This document shows, piece after piece, positions 15,967 to 23,146 of a DNA stretch of 38,581 nt. The stretch's first letter is position 1. Every line of letters begins with the position of its first letter. A program made the translations under genes and the position numbers. Location of the stretch: the NCBI GenBank assembly GCA_016875915.1, contig VGOM01000019.1, positions 1 to 38,581 on the forward strand. Direction: 5' to 3'. The DNA comes from Chloroflexota bacterium. Lineage in GTDB: Bacteria; Chloroflexota; Dehalococcoidia; UBA2247; RBG-13-53-26. The notes beneath the pieces are model-generated. The model saw only the letters and a list, made by a program, of their open reading frames with translations. It made no database searches and was not told the origin of the DNA.

Positions 15967-17004
15967 ATGCGAACACAGATGCGCGCACCGGACTCCTTCC
16001 GCCGCTACCTGCCGCAGCTGGAGGCAGAGCTCAGGGCCGTGCTCGGTGAAGGGGGCTCGCCCCTCTACACCATGATGCGCTACCACCTGGGCTGGGTGGA
16101 CCAGAACGGTCAAGAGCAGCAGAGTCCCGGCAAGCTCTCCCGGCCCACCCTCTGCCTGCTCGCCTGCGAGGCCACCGGCGGACAGTGGACCTCCGCCCTG
16201 CCCGCCGCGGCCGCGGTGGAGCTGATACACAACTTCTCCCTCATCCACGACGACATCCAGGACGCCAGCTGGGAGCGGCGCAGCCGGCCCACGGTGTGGA
16301 AGCTCTGGGGCGAGGCCCAGTCCATCAACGCCGGCGACGCCATGTACGTCCTGGCCCAGCTGGCCCTCTTCCGGCTGGAGGACAGAGGCGTGCCCCCGGA
16401 GAAGGTGGTGCTGCTCTCCCGGCACCTGAACCGGGCCAGCCTGCAGCTCTGCGAGGGACAGTACCTCGATATCGAGTATGAACGGCACTTGGACATCACC
16501 GTGGACGGCTACCTGGACATGATCGGCAAGAAGACGGCCTCCCTCTTCGAGTGCTCGCTCTGCTTCGGGGCCATGCTGGGGACGCAGGACCACGATCAGA
16601 TCTCCTCGCTCTGCTCCTTCGGCAGGAACCTGGGCATGGCCTATCAGGTGGAGAACGACCTGCAGGGGATATGGAGCCCGGGGCAGGACGGCGGTGAGTC
16701 CCCCTACACCGACATCAGGGGCAGGAAGAAGATCCTGCCCGTGATCCACGCGCTGCACAGCGCCGGCGACCGCGATCAGAAGAGCCTGCGCCGCATCTAC
16801 GGACAGAGCGCCCTCTCCGACCGGGACGTCGATCAGGTGCTCCGCATCCTGGAGAGGACAGACAGCCGGGCCTACGCCGAGACCATGAGGGACCGGCACT
16901 ACCAGCAGAGTCTGAGCGACCTGGCCAGGGCGGGACTGCCTGCGCCGTCCCGCCGGGCGCTGGCCGCGGTGGCCGCCTTTCTGCTGGGACAGGAGGTTGA
17001 CTGA
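15967..17004 (+). CDS. Polyprenyl diphosphate synthase family protein (GGPP/FPP-type)
   Basis: 345 residues. Builds isoprenoid diphosphates from IPP and an allylic primer. First aspartate-rich motif HDDIQD (Asp95, 96, 99) with the following RRSRPTVWK; KTASLFE and TDIRGRKKILPV are family-typical. The second motif reads YQVENDLQGIW, where canonical enzymes have DDxxD: Asn230 replaces the first Asp and Gly234 the last. Related actinobacterial-type enzymes use DDxLGIW, so only the Asn change is truly unusual. ATG 15967 has a weak RBS; ATG 15979 is possible. Five bases separate its stop from the next gene. Confidence 0.88.
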   Translation: MRTQMRAPDSFRRYLPQLEAELRAVLGEGGSPLYTMMRYHLGWVDQNGQEQQSPGKLSRPTLCLLACEATGGQWTSALPAAAAVELIHNFSLIHDDIQDASWERRSRPTVWKLWGEAQSINAGDAMYVLAQLALFRLEDRGVPPEKVVLLSRHLNRASLQLCEGQYLDIEYERHLDITVDGYLDMIGKKTASLFECSLCFGAMLGTQDHDQISSLCSFGRNLGMAYQVENDLQGIWSPGQDGGESPYTDIRGRKKILPVIHALHSAGDRDQKSLRRIYGQSALSDRDVDQVLRILERTDSRAYAETMRDRHYQQSLSDLARAGLPAPSRRALAAVAAFLLGQEVD

Positions 17005-17008
17005 CCGC

Positions 17009-17542
17009 ATGAAGACTTTCAACAAGAAGGGCGACCGGGGCGAGACCAGCCTGCTCTTCAACACCCGCGTCCCCAAATCCGATCCCCACTGCGAGGCCTA
17101 CGGCACCGTGGACGAGGCCGTGGCCGCCCTGGGCCTGGCCCGGGCCGCCTCCGGCAAGGAAAGGGTCCGCCAGTTGCTGCTCGAAGCCCAGAAGGACCTC
17201 TTTACCCTGGCCGGCGAGCTGGCCGCGCCCATGGCGGACCGCGACCAGTTCGTCCGCAAGTACCCGGTGATCACGGCCCAGAAGGTGCAGCATATAGAGG
17301 ACCTCATCGATGAACTGGAGAAGGCGGTCCGCCTACCCGGCCAGTTCGTCATCCCCGGCGGCAGCGCCGCCTCGGCCGCCATCCACCTGGCCCGGGCCAT
17401 CGTCCGCAGGGCTGAGAGAAGGGTGGTCAATCTCCAGGAGCAGGGTCAGTTGCCCAGTGAGGAGCTGCTGCGCTACCTCAACAGGCTGGCGGACCTGCTC
17501 TTCGTGCTTGCCTGCTACGAAGATGAAGGCTCCCCGGGATGA
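17009..17542 (+). CDS. ATP:cob(I)alamin adenosyltransferase (PduO type)
   Basis: 177 residues. Transfers the adenosyl group of ATP to reduced cobalamin, making coenzyme B12. KGDRGETSLLF and EAYGTVDEAVAALGLAR form the ATP-binding start; the C-terminal half (IPGGSAASAAIHLARAIVRRAERR, then LNRLADLLFVLAC) is the conserved five-helix bundle. ATG 17009 matches family starts; the TTG at 16997 lies directly against the AGGAGG and is rejected. Its stop overlaps the hisA start by four bases. Its presence in an isoprenoid/histidine operon suggests B12-dependent metabolism, but no cobalamin riboswitch is seen. Confidence 0.92.
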   Translation: MKTFNKKGDRGETSLLFNTRVPKSDPHCEAYGTVDEAVAALGLARAASGKERVRQLLLEAQKDLFTLAGELAAPMADRDQFVRKYPVITAQKVQHIEDLIDELEKAVRLPGQFVIPGGSAASAAIHLARAIVRRAERRVVNLQEQGQLPSEELLRYLNRLADLLFVLACYEDEGSPG

Positions 17543-18258
17543 CCATGGAAGTCATCCCCGCCATCGACCTCAAGGGCGGCCGGTGCGTCCGACTCTACCA
17601 GGGCGACTACGGCCGGGAGACGGTCTACTCCGAGGACCCGGCGGGCATGGCCCAGCACTGGCAGTCCCTGGGCGCCCCCAGGCTGCACCTGGTTGACCTC
17701 GACGGGGCGGCCAAGGGAGAGCCCTGCCATCTGGCCCTGGTGGGCCGCATCGCGGCTGCGGTGAAGGTCCCGGTTCAGGTCGGCGGCGGCATCCGCAGCA
17801 TGGAGACCATACAACAACTGCTGGACCTGGGCGTGCAGCGGGTCATCCTGGGCACCGCCGCGGCGGAGAACCCCGACCTGGTCCGCGAAGCCTGCCGGCA
17901 GTTCGGCCAGGCCATCATCGTCAGCGTCGATGCCCGCGATGGATACGTGGCCACCCGGGGCTGGCTGGAGAAGACCAGCGTCACCGCCTCGGAGATGGTC
18001 CGGCAGATGGCCGGGCTGGGGGCCAAGCGATTCATATGCACCGACATAGCCCGCGACGGCACGCTCACCCAGCCCAACTTCGCGGTCATCACCGAGCTGG
18101 CCGCCAGCCCCGGCGTGGCCATCATCGCCTCGGGCGGGGTGGCCTCGGTCGAGCACATCACCAGGCTCAGCCGGCTGGGGGTCGAGGGTGTCATCGTGGG
18201 CAGAGCCCTCTATACTGGAGACGTCAAACTGGAGGAGGCCCTGGCGGCCCTGGCCTGA
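17539..18258 (+). CDS. hisA: Phosphoribosylformimino-5-aminoimidazole carboxamide ribotide isomerase
   Basis: 239 residues, (beta/alpha)8 barrel of histidine biosynthesis. VIPAIDLKGGRCVRL carries the first catalytic Asp; SVDARDGYVATRGW carries the second; phosphate sites are VGGGIRS and IASGGVAS. Full length. The ATG overlaps the previous stop as ATGA (a second ATG at 17545 is possible), which implies translational coupling with the adenosyltransferase. hisF and hisH, which usually accompany it, are not in this operon. Confidence 0.93.
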   Translation: MTMEVIPAIDLKGGRCVRLYQGDYGRETVYSEDPAGMAQHWQSLGAPRLHLVDLDGAAKGEPCHLALVGRIAAAVKVPVQVGGGIRSMETIQQLLDLGVQRVILGTAAAENPDLVREACRQFGQAIIVSVDARDGYVATRGWLEKTSVTASEMVRQMAGLGAKRFICTDIARDGTLTQPNFAVITELAASPGVAIIASGGVASVEHITRLSRLGVEGVIVGRALYTGDVKLEEALAALA

Positions 18259-18282
18259 GAGGCCCGGGGAAGGAGCACGCAG

Positions 18283-18593
18283 ATGCTGAAGTACGACGAC
18301 AGAGGACTGGTCCCGGCCATAGTGCAGGACTGCAATACCGGCGAGGTGCTGATGCTGGGCTACATGAACCAGGAGTCACTGAGGAAGACCCTGGAAACGG
18401 GCCAGGTCTGGTTCTACAGTCGCAGCCGGAAGGAGCTGTGGCACAAGGGGGCCACCTCGGGCAACTACCTCAACCTGAAGGAGATCTGGAAGGACTGCGA
18501 CGAAGACACCCTGCTCGTCCGGGTCGCCCCCGTCGGGCCCGTCTGCCACACGGGCGAGAGGACCTGCTTCTTCCGCCGGCTCCCCTCAGCCGA

Positions 18594-18597
<4 letters not shown>
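18283..18597 (+). CDS. hisI: Phosphoribosyl-AMP cyclohydrolase
   Basis: 104 residues. Opens the adenine ring of PR-AMP in histidine biosynthesis. The Mg/Zn ligands are visible in DCDEDTLLV and [29 protein letters not shown] is the family signature. It is a stand-alone cyclohydrolase without the HisE pyrophosphatase domain. AAGGAG lies about 7 bases before the ATG. Last gene of the operon; its stop overlaps the stop of the convergent DUF1385 gene in the tetranucleotide CTAG (18594-18597). Confidence 0.93.
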
Positions 18598-19478
<881 letters not shown>

Positions 19479-19501
19479 GCTACTTCTCCCCACAAAATGA
19501 A

Positions 19502-19529
19502 TAGAGAGCGGAATGGTCTCCCGCTCTCT
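19502..19529 (-). terminator. Terminator after rpmE
   Basis: AGAGAGCGG (19503-19511) pairs perfectly with CCGCTCTCT (19521-19529). On the minus strand it is followed by TATTCATTTTG. It lies between rpmE and the DUF1385 gene, just before the latter's RBS, so it may attenuate rather than fully stop readthrough. Confidence 0.7.
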
Positions 19530-19555
19530 CGCAAATCAGATCAGGCCCTGTCGAA

Positions 19556-19783
19556 TCAGGACGTCTCAGCTTGCCCCTGTTCCTTCTTTTTGTAGCGCCT
19601 CTTGAAGCGCTCAACCCTGCCCGCCGTGTCCACGATGCGCTGCTCGCCGGTGAACATGGGGTGGCAGTTGCTGCACACCTCAACCCTGATCATCTTCTTC
19701 GTGGCGCCGGTGGTGAAACTGTGCCCACAGGCGCAGACCACCTTGGCATCCGCATGGTAGGTGGGGTGGATCTTCTCTTTCAT
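19556..19783 (-). CDS. rpmE: 50S ribosomal protein L31
   Basis: 75 residues. Zinc-binding (C+) type of L31: the cysteines lie in VVCACGHSF and [22 protein letters not shown] at the N-terminus and [12 protein letters not shown] at the C-terminus are typical. Six bases after rpmA, in the rplU-rpmA-rpmE order. A protein of the large-subunit central protuberance, bridging to the small subunit. Confidence 0.95.
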   Translation of the reverse strand: MKEKIHPTYHADAKVVCACGHSFTTGATKKMIRVEVCSNCHPMFTGEQRIVDTAGRVERFKRRYKKKEQGQAETS

Positions 19784-19789
19784 ATCCTC

Positions 19790-20047
19790 TCAGCTCGCCG
19801 TGTAGACGCTGACCTTCTTCTTTTCCTTGGTGTCGTGCTCGAACTTCACCATGCCATCGATCAGGGCAAACAGGGTGTGGTCCTTGCCCAGTCCCACATT
19901 GTTGCCCGGCCTTATCCGCGTTCCCCTCTGTCGGACGATGATCGTCCCTGCCGTCACTGTCTCGCCGCTGTAGCGCTTCACGCCCAGACGCTTCGACTGG
20001 CTGTCGCGTCCGCAGCGCGTACTTCCCGCACCCTTCTTATGAGCCAC
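19790..20047 (-). CDS. rpmA: 50S ribosomal protein L27
   Basis: 85 residues. [20 protein letters not shown] is the canonical N-terminus that reaches the peptidyl transferase centre; it starts directly with MAHKKG and has no Firmicutes-type cleavable leader. [19 protein letters not shown] and [12 protein letters not shown] are conserved. Its ATG overlaps the 3' end of rplU by 11 bases, indicating translational coupling. Confidence 0.96.
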   Translation of the reverse strand: MAHKKGAGSTRCGRDSQSKRLGVKRYSGETVTAGTIIVRQRGTRIRPGNNVGLGKDHTLFALIDGMVKFEHDTKEKKKVSVYTAS

Positions 20048-20387
20048 TCCTCTTGCCTCCCTTCCGCGTCCCGTGACCCAGGCTTATCTCCTGAATAGCC
20101 AGTCTGGTGAACCACTGCCGGTGTCCCTGCTTCTTGCGGTATCTCACCTTCGGCTTGTACTTGAAGACGATCACCTTGTCATCCCGGGCTTCCTCCACCA
20201 CCGCCGCGGTCACCTTCGCCCCGGCCAGCAGGGGCTTGCCCACCGTGACCTTGTCGCCGTCGGCCACCATCAGCACCCGGTCCAACTCCACTACGGTGCC
20301 CTTCTCGGCAGCCATCCGGTCGACCTCGATCACCTGGCCCGGCGAGACCCTGTATTGCTTGCCCCCGGATTCAATGAGCGCGTAAAT
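20037..20387 (-). CDS. rplU: 50S ribosomal protein L21, apparent AUU start
   Basis: 116 residues if started at ATT 20387. The conserved L21 N-terminus is present in frame as [19 protein letters not shown], but the codon aligned with the usual initiator Met is ATT, preceded by an ideal GGAGGA with 6-base spacing. The only canonical downstream start, GTG 20333, would delete 18 conserved residues including GGKQYRV, and no ATG/GTG/TTG lies upstream in frame. AUU initiation is known for infC. The rest ([25 protein letters not shown]) is typical. First gene of the ribosomal operon, behind a strong promoter. A sequencing error of ATG to ATT cannot be excluded. Confidence 0.92.
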   Translation of the reverse strand: MYALIESGGKQYRVSPGQVIEVDRMAAEKGTVVELDRVLMVADGDKVTVGKPLLAGAKVTAAVVEEARDDKVIVFKYKPKVRYRKKQGHRQWFTRLAIQEISLGHGTRKGGKRSGS

Positions 20388-20419
20388 CTTCTTCCTCCAG
20401 ACCGACTGATAACCTAAGA

Positions 20420-20449
20420 ATCTTACTATTCCGCCGTGTTCCCTGTCAA
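20420..20449 (-). promoter_or_regulatory. Promoter of rplU-rpmA-rpmE
   Basis: TTGACA (20449-20444), 18-base spacer starting GGGAA, TAAGAT (20425-20420), about 33 bases before the AUU start. Its TTGACA contains the TGA stop of the upstream small membrane-protein gene. Confidence 0.65.
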
Positions 20450-20661
20450 ACTGAGCCCGCAGTCGTGTCCTGCTTGCCGGCCGCCTCGGCCAGCCTCTTG
20501 TTCCGCCGCCACAGCCACAGCTCCAGGCAGACGTAGAACACCGCGATCACGTAGCTGGTGCCGGCAAACACCCACTCGCCCAGCACCGTCATGACCACCC
20601 CGATGCCCAGCCAGGCCAGAACCAGCAGCCTCCAGGCCAGTCGCTTCCTCAATGCCTTCAC
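20446..20661 (-). CDS. Small membrane protein, unknown
   Basis: 71 residues from GTG 20661. Basic start (KALRKRLAWR), then two hydrophobic segments (LLVLAWLGIGVVMTVLGEWVF and TSYVIAVFYVCLELWLW) and a basic RRNKR, a two-helix hairpin with both ends inside. A weak GGATCTGGA precedes the start. No family recognised. Its stop lies inside the -35 box of the rplU promoter. Confidence 0.55.
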   Translation of the reverse strand: MKALRKRLAWRLLVLAWLGIGVVMTVLGEWVFAGTSYVIAVFYVCLELWLWRRNKRLAEAAGKQDTTAGSV

Positions 20662-20750
20662 TCCAGATCCACCGCCGATCCTTCGCTGCACAGAGTAGTC
20701 GAGGCTCTGCCAATTGTCAATCACCACAATCGCCACACTGCCCCATGACG

Positions 20751-20776
20751 TCATCCCGCACTTGATGCGGAATCCA
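20751..20776 (+). repeat. REP-like palindromic element
   Basis: TCATCCCGCACTTGATGCGG followed by AATCC. CCGCA and TGCGG (20756-20770) form a hairpin around CTTGA. The layout GTCATCCCGNNCTTGATNCGG resembles extragenic palindromes that are abundant in many alphaproteobacteria. Only one clear copy is seen in this window. Confidence 0.45.
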
Positions 20777-21057
20777 TGGCGGGGATGCGGGGGTGGGCCT
20801 GGTCGGTCCCTCCACGAGCAGACACCACACCATCAGAGGAATCCAAGGGGAGCCGGAAGGAAAGTCAAACTGGCAGCCAAACCGGCACAGGGCCGGTCCT
20901 AGTCACACGAGGCAGGCGGGGAGCCCGCCCCATCACATGTCTGGGAAGCAGAAACCTGGCAGCCGCCCGCATCAGCCACGCCTGCCGATGCGGCGCGGAG
21001 CAGGGGCAAACCGGATCCAAACCGTTGAAGCTGGTTCAACTCGGAGTTGACCTCCTG
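20777..21057. other. Gene-free stretch with inverted repeats
   Basis: No supported gene on either strand. It contains CCGCATC/GATGCGG (7-bp stem, near 20968-20994) and TCAACT-CGG-AGTTGA (21036-21050), the latter just after the stop of the 37-residue gene but without a T tract. No RNA family recognised. Confidence 0.4.
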
Positions 21058-21171
21058 CTACTTCCTGTTTGCTGCGGCTCTCTTCTTCAGCCTGGCAATG
21101 CCGTAGCGCGTCGCCCAGTAGACCACGAAAGGTCCAGCCAGCACCAGTAGAAGCATCATCTCCCACTGCAT
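21058..21171 (-). CDS. 37-residue single-span membrane protein
   Basis: A short gene of 37 codons starting MQWEMMLLLVLAGPFVVYW: one hydrophobic helix, then a basic tail (RYGIARLKKRAAANRK) that should lie in the cytosol. A strong AGGAGG sits 8 bases before the ATG. It follows the 21214-21459 gene after 42 bases and shares its consensus promoter. Function unknown; size and layout suggest an accessory subunit or membrane anchor. Confidence 0.65.
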   Translation of the reverse strand: MQWEMMLLLVLAGPFVVYWATRYGIARLKKRAAANRK

Positions 21172-21213
21172 TTCGGTGCCTCCTTCCTCTGACTCACCAG
21201 AGTCGTTTCCCGC

Positions 21214-21459
21214 CTAGAACTCGCCCGGATGCTGGGCCTCCCTGGCCCATCTCCTGGAGAACATGATCTTCAGGTTCGCCGGTTTCATCATGGACCTGAT
21301 CACCACCCACATGTCGGGCAGGCTGATCCCCGCCCGGATCTTCCACCGCACCGGCTCCAGGGTGTCCACCTGAAGGATCAGGTAGTCGCCCTGGCGGACC
21401 ACACCGGTCACCTTGGCTTTGAGTTCCGTCTTGCCCAACCCCGTTGACCTGAACAGCAT
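21214..21459 (-). CDS. Small protein of unknown function behind a regulated promoter
   Basis: 81 residues from ATG 21459 (AGGGGG 9 bases upstream; TTG 21477 would overlap this RBS). The sequence is a basic beta-rich domain (ELKAKVTGVVRQGDYLILQVDTLEP, then RWKIRAGISL) with a MSRR-like basic helix near the end (KIMFSRRWAREA). No signal peptide. No family recognised; the beta pattern resembles small OB/PilZ-like folds, but this is only a visual impression. First gene of an operon with the 37-residue membrane protein. Confidence 0.6.
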   Translation of the reverse strand: MLFRSTGLGKTELKAKVTGVVRQGDYLILQVDTLEPVRWKIRAGISLPDMWVVIRSMMKPANLKIMFSRRWAREAQHPGEF

Positions 21460-21500
21460 CTCCGATTGCCCCCTCAACTAAGTCGTTTCAACCCTATCAT

Positions 21501-21515
21501 TTAGTCTGCAACTAA
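21501..21515 (-). promoter_or_regulatory. Operator-like palindrome TTAGT-N5-ACTAA
   Basis: TTAGTCTGCAACTAA is a perfect inverted repeat (5-bp arms, 5-base centre) placed just downstream of the expected transcription start of the 21524-21552 promoter. That position suits a MarR/TetR-type repressor. No matching regulator gene is adjacent. Confidence 0.5.
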
Positions 21516-21523
21516 CTATTTGC

Positions 21524-21552
21524 ATTATAACAACGAGGTTCAGTGCTGTCAA
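21524..21552 (-). promoter_or_regulatory. Consensus sigma-70 promoter
   Basis: TTGACA (21552-21547), exactly 17 bases, TATAAT (21529-21524): both hexamers perfect. It drives 21459-21058. Confidence 0.85.
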
Positions 21553-21657
21553 TAGGTTTTGGCGAGAACTGCCCCTGTCCAGCGGCAGTCAATCGACGGG
21601 GATTGAGGCCGGAGCGCGGCCCCAGTATCTCAGTGTTCCTGGCCCCCGCCGTGGAGG

Positions 21658-22359
21658 TCAGGACTTCATGGTGTATTCGCTCATCGGGATCCGGTCCATC
21701 TTGTCGAAGTCGATGAAGCGGACCACGCTCTCCACCATAGCCTTCTCATGCCGCTTCCTTTTGGCTTCATCGCCGGCCGCGTTGTAGAAGGCCATCGGGT
21801 CGGTCATGGCCTCCGCGGGGAAGAGCTCCTCCACGATGGCGTCGTATGCCGGAGCCAGGTAGGTCAGCGGGCGGACGATGACATTCTGGCGGTAGCCGAA
21901 GGTGGACTGGGTGTCGATGGCCACCTGCGTGTGACTGCCCAGCCAGATGTCCAGCCACTGTTCGCGGCTCAGCCGCGGCGGCCTCCTCAGCAGGACCACC
22001 TGATACATGCCCGGCGTCCTCCCGCCCTCGGCCGCAACGTGCTTGGTATTCACGATGGGCTCGGACTCAGTGACCAGGTAGCCGGCCAGGCGGTGCACCG
22101 ATGCCTGGATGGCTTCTTCAAGGGGCCGGCGCCTGACCGATGTGTCCACCCAGATGGAGACCAGGCCGGCGATGGGTGGCCTGGTAGTCTCCGTGCGCAG
22201 CGGCGCGGCGGGGGCCACATGGTCATCAACCACGCCGATCCGCAGCCAGCGCGCCCCCAGCCTGATGAGCTGGGGGGACATCTCCTCCAGCAGCCTCCGC
22301 CTGAAGGCCTCCGCCAGATCGGCCTCATTCTTCCAGACAACGTAGAGCATCTTCTCCAA
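21658..22359 (-). CDS. EthD-domain protein
   Basis: 233 residues, TTG start with AAGGAGG 8 bases upstream. It looks like two dimeric alpha/beta-barrel halves: an N-terminal half (MLYVVWKNEADLAEAFRRRL) and a C-terminal half in which QVVLLRRPPRLSREQWLDIWLGSHT matches the EthD signature (R-x-x-x-S-x-E-x-F-x-x-x-W-x-x-x-H). EthD proteins accompany oxidative degradation of ethers, polyketides or aromatics, without a settled reaction. It follows the DUF6125 gene after 48 bases, divergent from the GMC/AOR genes, so a shared pathway is likely by context. Confidence 0.8.
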   Translation of the reverse strand: MEKMLYVVWKNEADLAEAFRRRLLEEMSPQLIRLGARWLRIGVVDDHVAPAAPLRTETTRPPIAGLVSIWVDTSVRRRPLEEAIQASVHRLAGYLVTESEPIVNTKHVAAEGGRTPGMYQVVLLRRPPRLSREQWLDIWLGSHTQVAIDTQSTFGYRQNVIVRPLTYLAPAYDAIVEELFPAEAMTDPMAFYNAAGDEAKRKRHEKAMVESVVRFIDFDKMDRIPMSEYTMKS

Positions 22360-22407
22360 GGTCTGCCCTCCTTCTCCCCGTCCGCGGTCTCCTCGCTGCC
22401 GCCGGCC

Positions 22408-22971
22408 CTATTCCTGCAGCCTGAACTCCCAGCGGCAGTGGACTTCCTCTTTGCTCCGCCGCCGGCCCGCTCTGAGGCACTTCACCTCGATGGCGGGGTT
22501 GACCGGCCTGACATAGGCCTTCATGGCCTCCTCTTCCAGCACGGTGCACACCCAGTCCAGGTAGTCGAGGTCACCCAGCTTCTCCAGCGACTCGAAGGCC
22601 GGGCAGTGGTTGACGGTCAGAACGGCGTGGTTCCTGCTCTTCAGGTCGAAGTCATACTTGAAGAGGCCCTGGGCGAAGGACCCCATCAGCTGGGTGGCCT
22701 TCACGTAGGTCTCAACGTCGTTCCCTCTGATGTTGCCCGCCTCCATGGCCCAGCCTGTCTCATGCTTGCCCATCCTCTTCCAGGTGGACAGCAGGCATTC
22801 CTTCTCCGCCTCCCGGCCCAGCCTGTTGCGGACCTCCTCACCCCAGTAGGCCGCCAGCAGGTTGACCTCCCTCGAATAGGCCCTGAGCAGCTTCACCAGC
22901 ACCTCTTTGGAGAAGTCCTCGTACCTCAGATTGGGAACGTAGCGGCCGCTGTAGTCCTTCAGCTCTTTCAT
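22408..22971 (-). CDS. DUF6125-like protein
   Basis: 187 residues. DYSGRYVPNLRYEDFSKEVLVKLLRAY at the start, NIRGNDVETYVKATQLM in the middle and a C-terminal VHCRWEFRLQE resemble the DUF6125 family, related to L-2-amino-thiazoline-4-carboxylate hydrolase-like folds; VNHCPAFESLE and the final Cys may matter. Function unknown. ATG 22971 is chosen because AGGAGG lies 4 bases upstream and the longer frame would start next to the -10 box. First gene of the operon with the EthD gene. Confidence 0.68.
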   Translation of the reverse strand: MKELKDYSGRYVPNLRYEDFSKEVLVKLLRAYSREVNLLAAYWGEEVRNRLGREAEKECLLSTWKRMGKHETGWAMEAGNIRGNDVETYVKATQLMGSFAQGLFKYDFDLKSRNHAVLTVNHCPAFESLEKLGDLDYLDWVCTVLEEEAMKAYVRPVNPAIEVKCLRAGRRRSKEEVHCRWEFRLQE

Positions 22972-23003
22972 CGCACCTCCTGCCGGTTGCCGGTCCGGCA
23001 TTG

Positions 23004-23032
23004 ATGGTAGGCCCCCGCCGGGTGCAGATCAA
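23004..23032 (-). promoter_or_regulatory. Promoter of DUF6125-EthD operon
   Basis: TTGATC (23032-23027), 17 bases, TACCAT (23009-23004). The TTGAT -35 resembles that of the divergent promoter at 23061. Confidence 0.5.
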
Positions 23033-23060
23033 GTCAGTCGCCCCCGGTCCCCGCTCAGGC

Positions 23061-23089
23061 TTGATTTGCGGGCCGTCAGGTTGTATAAA
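23061..23089 (+). promoter_or_regulatory. Promoter of the GMC-AOR operon
   Basis: TTGATT (23061-23066), 17 bases, TATAAA (23084-23089), 57 bases before the ATG. Confidence 0.6.
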
Positions 23090-23146
23090 GAGCGGCATAA
23101 GCCTGTCCGGGCAGTACCCAGCGCAACGTCAGGGGGTGCAGGTGCT

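Noticed and set aside
16700-17008. Cobalamin riboswitch before the adenosyltransferase
   Set aside because: The upstream sequence is the coding end of the prenyl synthase and no B12-box pattern is seen.
20777-21057. Structured RNA in the gene-free stretch
   Set aside because: Inverted repeats exist, but no recognisable riboswitch or ncRNA consensus could be matched on either strand.
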